33,398 bases of DNA from an uncultured Bacilli bacterium (lineage in GTDB: Bacteria; Bacillota_I; Bacilli_A; RFN20; CAG-631): positions 1-33,398 of the forward strand of contig CAKPXF010000028.1 in the NCBI GenBank assembly GCA_934201705.1, in the 5' to 3' direction. This document shows positions 8,168-15,371 of this stretch, piece after piece. The position numbers were made by a program, and so were the translations under genes. Position 1 is the first letter of the stretch, and every line of letters begins with the position of its first letter. The notes beneath the pieces were generated by a model. It was not told the DNA's origin, ran no database searches, and saw only the letters and a list, made by a program, of their open reading frames with translations.

Positions 8168-8655
8168 GTATAGAAAATCATACTTTTGATAAGTATATTC
8201 CGCAAAATTGTAATATTTTAATACTAGGATCATTTCCAAGTGTTATATCTAGAAATAAAAATTTTTACTACATGAATAAAAATAATCGTTTTTATAAGGT
8301 TTTAGCTGCTTTACTTGATGAAAACTTTTTAAATGAAGATATAGAAATTAAAAAAGAATTATTAAGTAAATACCATATTGGCTTATTTGATGTTATAAAA
8401 GAATGTGAAATTACTAATTCTTCTGATTCAACTATTAAAAATGTCATTTATAATGATATTTATAATATTGTTAAAGAAAATAATATTAAGCATATCTTTT
8501 TAAACGGAAAAAAAGCTTATGAATTGTTTCAAAATAATTTTAGTGAATTATTAAATATAGCAACTTATCTTCCTTCAACAAGCTCAGCTAATGCTTCATT
8601 TTCACTAGAAAAGCTAATTAGCTACTATTCAGTTATACTTACTTATAATAATTGA
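8164..8655 (+). CDS. DNA-deoxyinosine (hypoxanthine) glycosylase, UDG superfamily
   Basis: The protein has 163 residues. Early on it has ILGSFPS (20-26) followed by FYYMNKNNRFYKVL, then GLFDVIKECEITNSSDS in the middle and LPSTSSANA near the end. This set (GSxPS, xFYYxxxxNRF, the GLxDV/SxDS block and LPSTSxANA) is typical of the small UDG-superfamily proteins called hypoxanthine-DNA glycosylase, family 6. They remove deaminated adenine, and possibly uracil, and leave an abasic site. The start overlaps the nfo stop by ATGA, which fits coupled repair. The gene is not part of the B. subtilis arrangement at this place, so it looks like an insertion into an old gene order. The precise substrate is uncertain. 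Confidence 0.82.
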   Translation: MSIENHTFDKYIPQNCNILILGSFPSVISRNKNFYYMNKNNRFYKVLAALLDENFLNEDIEIKKELLSKYHIGLFDVIKECEITNSSDSTIKNVIYNDIYNIVKENNIKHIFLNGKKAYELFQNNFSELLNIATYLPSTSSANASFSLEKLISYYSVILTYNN

Positions 8656-8877
8656 TGAAAGAATATAAAGTTTATAGGCAAGAGGATCAGAAAAATAATA
8701 ATAGATATATTCTTGAATATTATAACAATTAATAATTTCATCAAAATGATTTTTTATAAAAAATAATGTTTGGCTAGCCTCAATATTTGTTAAATAAATA
8801 TTATTTTTGCTTGCAAAATTTATTATATTATTTTCATTTATTTTGTATAAATAGCTTTTTAATGCTAAAAGATTCAT
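8629..8877 (-). CDS. Small protein resembling DUF2624 (YqfT-like)
   Basis: The 82-residue product is encoded convergently to the glycosylase gene and overlaps its 3' end by 27 bp. It has an AAGGAAGTG ribosome site before ATG 8877. The pattern 'helix, Asn-rich turn, NNIYLTNIEASQTLFFIK, helix' recalls the DUF2624 family, small helical proteins whose B. subtilis member yqfT follows nfo (yqfS). Being next to nfo here, and before ispG, supports this. The match is from memory and only moderate. The start region is buried in a perfect inverted repeat (8869-8909). No function is known for the family. Confidence 0.55.
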   Translation of the reverse strand: MNLLALKSYLYKINENNIINFASKNNIYLTNIEASQTLFFIKNHFDEIINCYNIQEYIYYYFSDPLAYKLYILSSIIISKYN

Positions 8878-8909
8878 ATAATCACTTCCTTATGTATTAT
8901 ATGAATCTT
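8869..8909. repeat. Perfect 14-bp inverted repeat over a start codon
   Basis: AAGATTCATATAAT at 8869-8882 and its exact reverse complement at 8896-8909 flank a 13-base loop. On the minus strand the loop holds the AAGGAAGTG ribosome site and the second arm holds the ATG of the small gene. On the plus strand the stem is followed by CTTTTTATATT and could stop transcription from the nfo-glycosylase operon. Confidence 0.8.
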
Positions 8910-8922
8910 CTTTTTATATTAA

Positions 8923-9969
8923 TTACATTTTGTTGATTTCATTTATTAATTCATCAACAATTTCTTCTTCCTTAATAGATTTAATAACCTTTCCTTTTTT
9001 AAATAAAACAGCCATATTTTTACCACCAGCAATTCCAATATCAGCCTCACTTGCCTCTCCAGGTCCATTAACAATACAGCCCATAATAGCAACCTTTATG
9101 TTTTTGTTAACTTTGTATAAATAATCTTCAATTATATTTACATATTTTAGCATATCAATTTGAGTTCTACCACAGGTTGGACAAGAAATTAATTTAGGCA
9201 TAATTATTAAATTTTTAGCCAGTAATAATTGCTTAGCAACCTTTATTTCATAAAGTGGATCATTACTTAAGGAAATACGAATAGTTGAACCAATCTTTAA
9301 ATCTAAAAGTTCACTTAATCCAAGTGTTGAATTAATTATTCCGCCAATTAATGGACCCGGCTCTGTAACTCCAATATGTAAAGGGTAATTAAATAGCTTA
9401 CTAGCTTCAATATAAGCATTTTTTGTTAATTCATATGATGATGATTTTAATGATAAAACAATATTAGTAAAATCATATTTTTCAAGTAATGAAATATTTC
9501 TTTTAGCAGATTCTATCATTGCTTTAACACTAACACCATATTTTTCCTTTAAGTCTTTTTCTAAAGAGCCAGAATTGATTCCAATTCTAATCGGTACATC
9601 ATATTTTTTACAAACTTCCACAATTTCTTTGACATTACTTTCACTACCAATATTTCCAGGATTAATTCTAATTTTATCAGCGCCATTAATTATAGCTAAA
9701 ACTGCGAGCTTATAATCAAAATGAATGTCAGCAACTATAGGAATATGAATAAACTTTTTTATTTCTTTAATAGATTTAGCATCATTTTCATCAAGTATTG
9801 ATACTCTAATAAGCTGACAGCCATATTCTTCAAGCCTTAATATTTGCTTTACAACCTCATCTACATTAGACGTTTTAATATTGCACATTGATTGGATAAT
9901 AATCTTGCTACTTCCACCAATATAAATATCTTTAACTTTTATTTTTTTTGTTTGATAATTTTTATACAT
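8923..9969 (-). CDS. ispG: 4-hydroxy-3-methylbut-2-enyl diphosphate synthase (flavodoxin-type)
   Basis: The protein has 348 residues, the normal length for bacterial IspG. It has an N-terminal TIM-barrel with IQSMCN near residue 25 and an iron-sulfur C-terminal domain with ISCPTCGRT (Cys263, Cys266) and MGCIVNGPGE (Cys298, Glu305). These three cysteines and the glutamate hold the 4Fe-4S cluster. The enzyme carries out the penultimate MEP-pathway step on the way to IPP and DMAPP. A GAGG ribosome site lies just before ATG 9969, in the 11-bp gap after the Nudix gene, so the two form an operon. In B. subtilis ispG (yqfY) lies a few genes after nfo, so this is a compressed and partly inverted version of that order. 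Confidence 0.95.
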   Translation of the reverse strand: MYKNYQTKKIKVKDIYIGGSSKIIIQSMCNIKTSNVDEVVKQILRLEEYGCQLIRVSILDENDAKSIKEIKKFIHIPIVADIHFDYKLAVLAIINGADKIRINPGNIGSESNVKEIVEVCKKYDVPIRIGINSGSLEKDLKEKYGVSVKAMIESAKRNISLLEKYDFTNIVLSLKSSSYELTKNAYIEASKLFNYPLHIGVTEPGPLIGGIINSTLGLSELLDLKIGSTIRISLSNDPLYEIKVAKQLLLAKNLIIMPKLISCPTCGRTQIDMLKYVNIIEDYLYKVNKNIKVAIMGCIVNGPGEASEADIGIAGGKNMAVLFKKGKVIKSIKEEEIVDELINEINKM

Positions 9970-9980
9970 AATAAAATCCT

Positions 9981-10427
9981 CTATAAAATATTAAAATTTT
10001 CAGCAAATAAATAAAGCTCATCAGCTTGATTGCTTTCAATTACCTTTAATATTTCCTTCATATTCCAAATAGTATCAAGATTAATAAAATCTTCTTTTTT
10101 CATCCAAAAAACATTTCCTTCATTTGATGGCTTTATTTCTCCAACAAACTTATTGCATTTATATAAAAAGACAATAAAACGAGAATTATCAGCATTGCAT
10201 TTATCCTTTATCCCACAAAGAATTGGATTAGAAATAACTAAATTAGTTTCTTCATAAATTTCGCGAATAATGGCATCCTTTAATGATTCATTATTTTCAA
10301 CATGTCCACCAGGTAAAACAATTTTTTTACCATATTTAGTAATTTTTTCTTCAACTAATATCTCATTATTAGTATTATAAATTAAACATAAATTAGTTAG
10401 TTCTGTTAATGTTTTTCTATTCATCAT
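9981..10427 (-). CDS. Nudix (MutT-type) hydrolase
   Basis: The protein has 148 residues. The Nudix box is visible as GGHVENNESLKDAII followed by REIYEETNL: Gly-x5-Glu-x7-Arg-Glu-x-x-Glu-Glu, so the metal-binding glutamates are all present. The Gly that normally follows the box is Asn. It should hydrolyse a nucleoside diphosphate linked to another group, but the sequence does not show which substrate. Two ATG codons stand side by side at the start. AGAGG is 5 bp before the first and 8 bp before the second (10424), which is slightly better spaced. It heads an operon with ispG. Substrate candidates include oxidised or other modified nucleotides and isoprenoid-type diphosphates, but none is supported directly. 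Confidence 0.85.
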   Translation of the reverse strand: MMNRKTLTELTNLCLIYNTNNEILVEEKITKYGKKIVLPGGHVENNESLKDAIIREIYEETNLVISNPILCGIKDKCNADNSRFIVFLYKCNKFVGEIKPSNEGNVFWMKKEDFINLDTIWNMKEILKVIESNQADELYLFAENFNIL

Positions 10428-10446
10428 TATAACCTCTATCTATTTA

Positions 10447-10455
10447 ATTATAGCA
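10447..10455 (-). promoter_or_regulatory. Extended -10 promoter of the Nudix-ispG operon
   Basis: On the minus strand TGC-TATAAT (10455 down to 10447) is a perfect extended -10 element 19 bp before the start codon. No clear -35 is present, which extended -10 promoters tolerate. Confidence 0.55.
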
Positions 10456-10474
10456 TAATAAAGCAATAATTATT

Positions 10475-10618
10475 TTAAATTATACTTAAAATATATTCAA
10501 TATTATATTTCTTTAAACGCTTTAAATATGAATTATTCTCTTTAATTGCTTCATTTATTGAAAAATCATGAGTAAATCTATTTTCAATTGTATTTTTTTT
10601 AGTTTTATAAGGAAGCTT
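10475..10618 (-). pseudogene. Gene fragment: 3' end of a lost coding sequence
   Basis: On the minus strand a frame of 48 codons is open between a TAA just above 10618 and the TAA at 10475-10477. It begins KLPYKTKKNTIENRF and ends YLKRLKKYNIEYILSII. There is no ATG or GTG start and no ribosome site. The composition (charged, helical, ending in KKYNIEYIL) looks like the C-terminus of a real protein and not like random AT-rich DNA. I read it as the tail of a gene whose 5' part was deleted. I do not recognise the family. It lies in the 280-bp gap between the Nudix promoter and the terminator of the ROK-like gene. Confidence 0.4.
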
Positions 10619-10670
10619 TTAGCATATGATGTAACTGTAATTATTATAATCATTATTTTTATACCTTTTA

Positions 10671-10698
10671 AAAAGGACTACTTCTTTTAAAGTAGTCC
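10671..10698 (-). terminator. Rho-independent terminator of the ROK-like gene
   Basis: On the minus strand GGACTACTT (10698-10690), a six-base loop and AAGTAGTCC (10683-10675) form a perfect 9-bp stem followed by TTTTT. It starts 10 bp after the stop codon. Confidence 0.85.
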
Positions 10699-10707
10699 AA
10701 TTAAATA

Positions 10708-12090
10708 TTATTTACTTTTTGGAAGTGAAGCAGCAGCGATTGATTGACCAACACGCCTCATATATTCACTTGGCATTTGAATATTAAAATGACTATATTC
10801 AGGGAATTCCTTATTTAATGTTTCCTTACATACACTTAAAATAGTATCTCCACCAATTCCAGATGTAACTCTTCCAAGAATTAGTACATGCTTAATTTGG
10901 TAGAATTCAGCATAAAATGCTAAAGCATAAGCTAAATAAACACCGATAGATTCAAATATTTTATTAGCTTCACTAGAAGTAGATGTATTTAATCCTTGTA
11001 CATATTTTAATTTTTCAGCAAGTGATAAATTATCATCAAGCTTTATATTAGCACGTAAAGCTAGCTTAATTACTGCATCCTGGCTAAAGTATTTACAACC
11101 AACACCAAAATCAAGTGACCATTCATCAACCATAGCATTTTTATTAAAATCAACTGGTACAAAGGCAAGTTCTGATAACCAACCAGTTAAATTACCATTT
11201 TCATCAACATAGCCTACAGCTTCACTTGTACCCATAGCAATTCCAAGTACACAATTATCTTTTAAATCCATAGCTCCAGCTAAAGCTGTAACATCACCAT
11301 CATTAGCAACAATTAAAGGAATTTTATGACCTAATTCTTCCTCTAACTTATGGGTAACATCCATATAAATATTTTTAATATGCTTATCAAAATCATCCTT
11401 TGCAACCTTTATAAATAATGAAGCAACCATGGCCTTATTATCAATATAAACACCAGCTGAAGATACACCAATTGCATCAACATCTCCACCCATTTTATCA
11501 ATTGCAGTTTTCATAGCAGCATAAATACCATCAAAATGATATTTAGGGTCGCTATTTAGTTTTGGAAACCAAACAGTTTCTTCAGAATAAATCGTTTTTC
11601 CATTAACAACAGCTGAAACCTTTCTATCAGAGCCACCGGCATCAAAGCCAATACGTCTACCATCTAAATGGCCCCCGGCTGGAACTGATGATTTCTTTTC
11701 TTTAGGCATTTCATTTTCTTCTTTATAAATAACTTTTACTTCATGTTCATAAACATTACTCATAAAGTTATAATCAAATTCTCTTAAGCCGCCAACTCTA
11801 TAGAAATCTTTGATTTTTTCATAAATATATTTTGATCCTGAAATATAAATTTCATAACCGCCAACAACCCATAAAATGGATTTAATTAAACGTTCTACAA
11901 TGAAAACATTTCTTTCATCATCAATGCCATCCTTAAAAACATCAAATTCCTTACGATAAACGTATCCTGAATTTCTTTTTACAGCAATAATTAAATGCTG
12001 CATGTTATTTGATTTTAATACATCTTCATTAAACCTTCTAAGCTCTATAATTGCTGGTTTAAATTCTTTATCTAAAACTGGTAATATCAT
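10708..12090 (-). CDS. ROK/ASKHA-fold kinase homologue with a long N-terminal extension
   Basis: The protein has 460 residues. The first 140 or so are a separate region with no recognised motif. The kinase-like part then begins with the phosphate-1 loop RIGFDAGGSDRK (about 147-158), a likely catalytic Asp in VANDGDVTALAGA, the phosphate-2 loop GIAMGTSEAVGYV and a nucleotide-binding GRVTSGIGGD near the end. These are the marks of the ROK/actin-like sugar-kinase fold. The zinc-binding CxCGxxGC motif of typical ROK kinases is absent. It has its own promoter and terminator, so it is a single-gene unit. It could be a sugar or amino-sugar kinase, or a regulator derived from one; the substrate cannot be told. 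GGAGGA precedes ATG 12090. Confidence 0.75.
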   Translation of the reverse strand: MILPVLDKEFKPAIIELRRFNEDVLKSNNMQHLIIAVKRNSGYVYRKEFDVFKDGIDDERNVFIVERLIKSILWVVGGYEIYISGSKYIYEKIKDFYRVGGLREFDYNFMSNVYEHEVKVIYKEENEMPKEKKSSVPAGGHLDGRRIGFDAGGSDRKVSAVVNGKTIYSEETVWFPKLNSDPKYHFDGIYAAMKTAIDKMGGDVDAIGVSSAGVYIDNKAMVASLFIKVAKDDFDKHIKNIYMDVTHKLEEELGHKIPLIVANDGDVTALAGAMDLKDNCVLGIAMGTSEAVGYVDENGNLTGWLSELAFVPVDFNKNAMVDEWSLDFGVGCKYFSQDAVIKLALRANIKLDDNLSLAEKLKYVQGLNTSTSSEANKIFESIGVYLAYALAFYAEFYQIKHVLILGRVTSGIGGDTILSVCKETLNKEFPEYSHFNIQMPSEYMRRVGQSIAAASLPKSK

Positions 12091-12116
12091 AAAATATCCT
12101 CCGTATTTACAACCTT

Positions 12117-12145
12117 ATTATAATTCACTATTTTACTTAAGTAAA
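12117..12145 (-). promoter_or_regulatory. Sigma-A promoter of the ROK-like gene
   Basis: On the minus strand TTTACT (12145-12140), 17-bp spacer, TATAAT (12122-12117), 26 bp before the start codon. Confidence 0.75.
12132..12145. promoter_or_regulatory. 14-bp palindrome over the -35 box, probable operator
   Basis: TTTACTTAAGTAAA is a perfect palindrome that contains the -35 hexamer of the ROK-like gene, so a bound dimer would block RNA polymerase. The same half-sites, TTTACT and AGTAA, recur at 26853-26866 before the ABC exporter. Confidence 0.45.
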
Positions 12146-12309
12146 TAGCCTTTTCCTTTATTTGCTTAGCATATTATGTCTAAATTAGTTATTTTAATTA
12201 CAAATATTTTTAAGTTGATAAAAAGGAAAATATTATTTTATTCTAAAGTGTTTAATAATTTTAAAAAATTATTGCTAATTAACTTTTATTAAAGCTAATT
12301 ATATGGTAA

Positions 12310-12315
12310 TATAAT
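12310..12315 (+). promoter_or_regulatory. Probable -10 box of the dnaE operon
   Basis: TATAAT lies 26 bp before the dnaE start. Only poor -35 candidates (such as TATTAA at 12287) lie at the right distance. The rest of 12146-12300 is AT-rich with no recognised gene or site. Confidence 0.45.
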
Positions 12316-12341
12316 TAAAAGAAAAGGAAGAAGTGATAGCC

Positions 12342-15300
12342 ATGTCATTTGTATACAAAATGAAATCAGATTATTCATTTTTATCATCAACTATTACAAT
12401 TGATGATGCTATTTCATTTTGTAAAACATACAAGCTTGATAGTTTTGCTTTAATTGATAATAATTTACATGGCTCGTTACAATTTTATTACTCATGTATT
12501 AATGCTAATATTAAACCAATTATTGGTATTGAAGTAAAAGTTAAATATAAAGAGGAAATTTACCCATTAGTTTTAATAGCCAAAAATGAAAATGGCTTTA
12601 AAAATATTTCTTATATTTCAACATCTAGCTATAACTCCTTTATTGAATTTAAAAATTTATCAATGTATGCTAGTAATGTTATTGTTATTATTTCAAGTGA
12701 GGATAGTTATATTAATCATCTTCTAAAAAATAATAATATCTTTGCTGCAAATGAATTTATGGACTCCTTAAAAATGGCCTTTAAGGATATTTATTTTGGA
12801 ATTTATAGATATAGAAATAAAAATAAAAAGGAACTTGATGATTTTAAAGAATATGCAGATGTATTAAATATTAAATGCATTGCCTTTCAATATGCAACTC
12901 ATAAAAATGAAAAGGATTGCATTGTTTTAAATTTACTTGATTCAATTAAATATAATAAACCAGCTAATAAAGATTTTTTAAGCAATTTTTCTATTGCTGA
13001 AGCTTATTTAAAAACATATGAGCAAATAAAAATCTATTATGATACTGATGAACTTGATAATTTAAATTCTTTAATTAATTCAATAAATTTAGTTTTAAAA
13101 AATGCAGAATTTTCTTTACCTTCATTATATGATGATTCAAATAAAGCTTTATATGATAAAGCAAAGCAAAAGCTAATTGAATTTGACTTAATCAACAATG
13201 AAATATACTTAAAAAGATTTGAATATGAATATAACGTCATTTCCAAAATGGGGTTTGCCAATTATTATTTAATTGTTGCTGATTATGTAAATTATGCAAA
13301 AAAACATGACATTGCAGTAGGCCCAGCTCGTGGATCTGGTGGTGCTTCTTTAATTGCTTATTTATTAAATATTACGACTATTGATCCTTTAAAGTACAAC
13401 TTATTATTTGAAAGATTTTTAAATATCGAAAGAATAAATTACCCTGACTTTGATGTTGACTTTATAGATATTAAAAGAGATGAGATTATTGAATATGTAA
13501 AAGAAAAATACGGAGTTAATAATGTAGCAAGAATTGCAACATATCAAACATATGGAAGCAAGGGAGCTATTCGTGATTTAGGTAGAATTATGCGTCTTAA
13601 TAACGAAGATATTGATTATGTTTGTAAAAATATTTCAAATGATTGCTCTTCATTAAACAATGAATACAAAACGAATGAAAAGTTTAAAAATATGTTGGAT
13701 ATTCACCCACAATATAAAGCGTTATGCTCTCTTGCAAGTAAAATAGAGGGTTTAAAGAAGCAAGTTGGTTTACATGCGGCTGGAATTATAATTAGTGAAG
13801 AAAAATTAACATCATATATTCCTTGCTTTTATAGCGATAATAATACATTAGCTATACAATATGACTATATTTATGCAGAAAAAATTGGCTTAGTAAAAAT
13901 GGATTTTTTAGGCCTTAAAAATTTAGCTATTATTGATTATGCCATTAAAAAAATTAATAAAGAATATAAAACTGATTATACTATTGACAATTTTAATTAT
14001 GATGATAGCTCAGCATATGATTTGATTTGTAAAAACGAAACAATTGGTTTATTCCAATTAGAATCAATTGGTATTAATAAGGTAATTAGCCAGTTACAGC
14101 CAAATTCTTTTAACGAGGTTGTTGATTTACTTGCTTTATATAGGCCAGGGCCGATGGATAATATTAAAGAATATATAGATAGAAAAAATAAAAAGCCTTA
14201 TAAGTTAATTGATGATTCTTTATATGATATTTTAAATCCAACATATGGAATAATTATATATCAAGAGCAAATTATGCAAATATGTCAGCGTGTTTCTTCA
14301 TTTTCTTTGGCAGAAGCAGATATTTTAAGACGAGCAATTTCTAAAAAGAAATTAAAAGAAATTGATAAATTAAAAGGAAAGTTTATTAACGGTGCTATTA
14401 GTAATGGCTTTAATAAAGCAAAAGCTGAATTATTATTTAAATATATTGAAAAATTTGCTCAATATGGCTTTAATAAAGCACATTCTGTAGGATATGCTAA
14501 AATTAGTGTAATGATGGCTTATATTAAAGCAAATTATAAGGCGACTTTTTATGAAAGCCTAATTAATGTTAACCAGGAAAATAACGAAAGGCTAAGAAGA
14601 ATAATTAATGAAGCAAAATCTAATAATATTAAAATACTTCCTCCATCAATTAATGAATCTGATGCTTACTTTACATCAACTAACGATTCATTACGATTTG
14701 GATTATTAAATATTAAAACAATAAAGGGAAATATTGCTCAAATTATTATTGAAGAAAGAAAAAAAGAGAAATTTAATGATGTCTATGATTTTGTAATAAG
14801 AATGGCATTAAATGATGTTTCTTTACAAGTACTAATTGATTTAGCCTATGCTAATGCCTTATCATGTTTTAACATAAGTAAAAATGTTTTAATTGCTAAT
14901 TTAAGTAATTTATATAACTTTGCTTCATTATTTAAAGGGTTAAACTATACCCCTAATTCTTATAATAGTGAAAAATATAGTAACATCGATATCCCATTAC
15001 TTATTTTAAAAAATGACGATGTTGACTTTTTAAAAAAAGAATATGAACTTTTAGGAGTTTATTTTCAAATTCATCCACTTATAGAAATTAAGAACTCTTT
15101 AAAGATTAAATGCTCTGATATTGCATCAATAAATAAAAATGGAGTTTATGTAATACTTGGAAAAATTACACAAATTGAAAAAAAGAAAACAAAAAAAGGA
15201 AATGATTATGTTGTTTTAAGTATAGAGGATGAAACTAGTAATATAAGAATATATGAGTATAAAAATATGTTAGATAATTATGGGAAAAATGATGTTATTT

Positions 15301-15371
15301 TATTAAATATAACTAAAAAGGATGAAAGAATTTATATAAATAACATTAAAAAGATGGAGGAATTAGAATGA
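12342..15371 (+). CDS. dnaE: DNA polymerase III subunit alpha, DnaE type
   Basis: From ATG 12342 the protein has 1009 residues; a GTG at 12333 is in frame but is only 2 bp from the AAGGAAG ribosome site. The polymerase active site has PDFDVDF with Asp371 and Asp373, and a third Asp at 521 in KMDFLGLKN. A finger-domain block GPARGSGGAS lies just before. The C-terminal part has an OB fold (about 925-970, VILGKITQIEKKKTKKG). The N-terminal PHP domain is worn: where most DnaE proteins begin FVHLxVHS, this one has FVYKMKS, so the metal-binding histidines are gone and no proofreading by this domain is expected. Short gram-positive DnaE proteins work with PolC; no polC is in this window. The stop overlaps the polA start by ATGA. 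Confidence 0.95.
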   Translation: MSFVYKMKSDYSFLSSTITIDDAISFCKTYKLDSFALIDNNLHGSLQFYYSCINANIKPIIGIEVKVKYKEEIYPLVLIAKNENGFKNISYISTSSYNSFIEFKNLSMYASNVIVIISSEDSYINHLLKNNNIFAANEFMDSLKMAFKDIYFGIYRYRNKNKKELDDFKEYADVLNIKCIAFQYATHKNEKDCIVLNLLDSIKYNKPANKDFLSNFSIAEAYLKTYEQIKIYYDTDELDNLNSLINSINLVLKNAEFSLPSLYDDSNKALYDKAKQKLIEFDLINNEIYLKRFEYEYNVISKMGFANYYLIVADYVNYAKKHDIAVGPARGSGGASLIAYLLNITTIDPLKYNLLFERFLNIERINYPDFDVDFIDIKRDEIIEYVKEKYGVNNVARIATYQTYGSKGAIRDLGRIMRLNNEDIDYVCKNISNDCSSLNNEYKTNEKFKNMLDIHPQYKALCSLASKIEGLKKQVGLHAAGIIISEEKLTSYIPCFYSDNNTLAIQYDYIYAEKIGLVKMDFLGLKNLAIIDYAIKKINKEYKTDYTIDNFNYDDSSAYDLICKNETIGLFQLESIGINKVISQLQPNSFNEVVDLLALYRPGPMDNIKEYIDRKNKKPYKLIDDSLYDILNPTYGIIIYQEQIMQICQRVSSFSLAEADILRRAISKKKLKEIDKLKGKFINGAISNGFNKAKAELLFKYIEKFAQYGFNKAHSVGYAKISVMMAYIKANYKATFYESLINVNQENNERLRRIINEAKSNNIKILPPSINESDAYFTSTNDSLRFGLLNIKTIKGNIAQIIIEERKKEKFNDVYDFVIRMALNDVSLQVLIDLAYANALSCFNISKNVLIANLSNLYNFASLFKGLNYTPNSYNSEKYSNIDIPLLILKNDDVDFLKKEYELLGVYFQIHPLIEIKNSLKIKCSDIASINKNGVYVILGKITQIEKKKTKKGNDYVVLSIEDETSNIRIYEYKNMLDNYGKNDVILLNITKKDERIYINNIKKMEELE

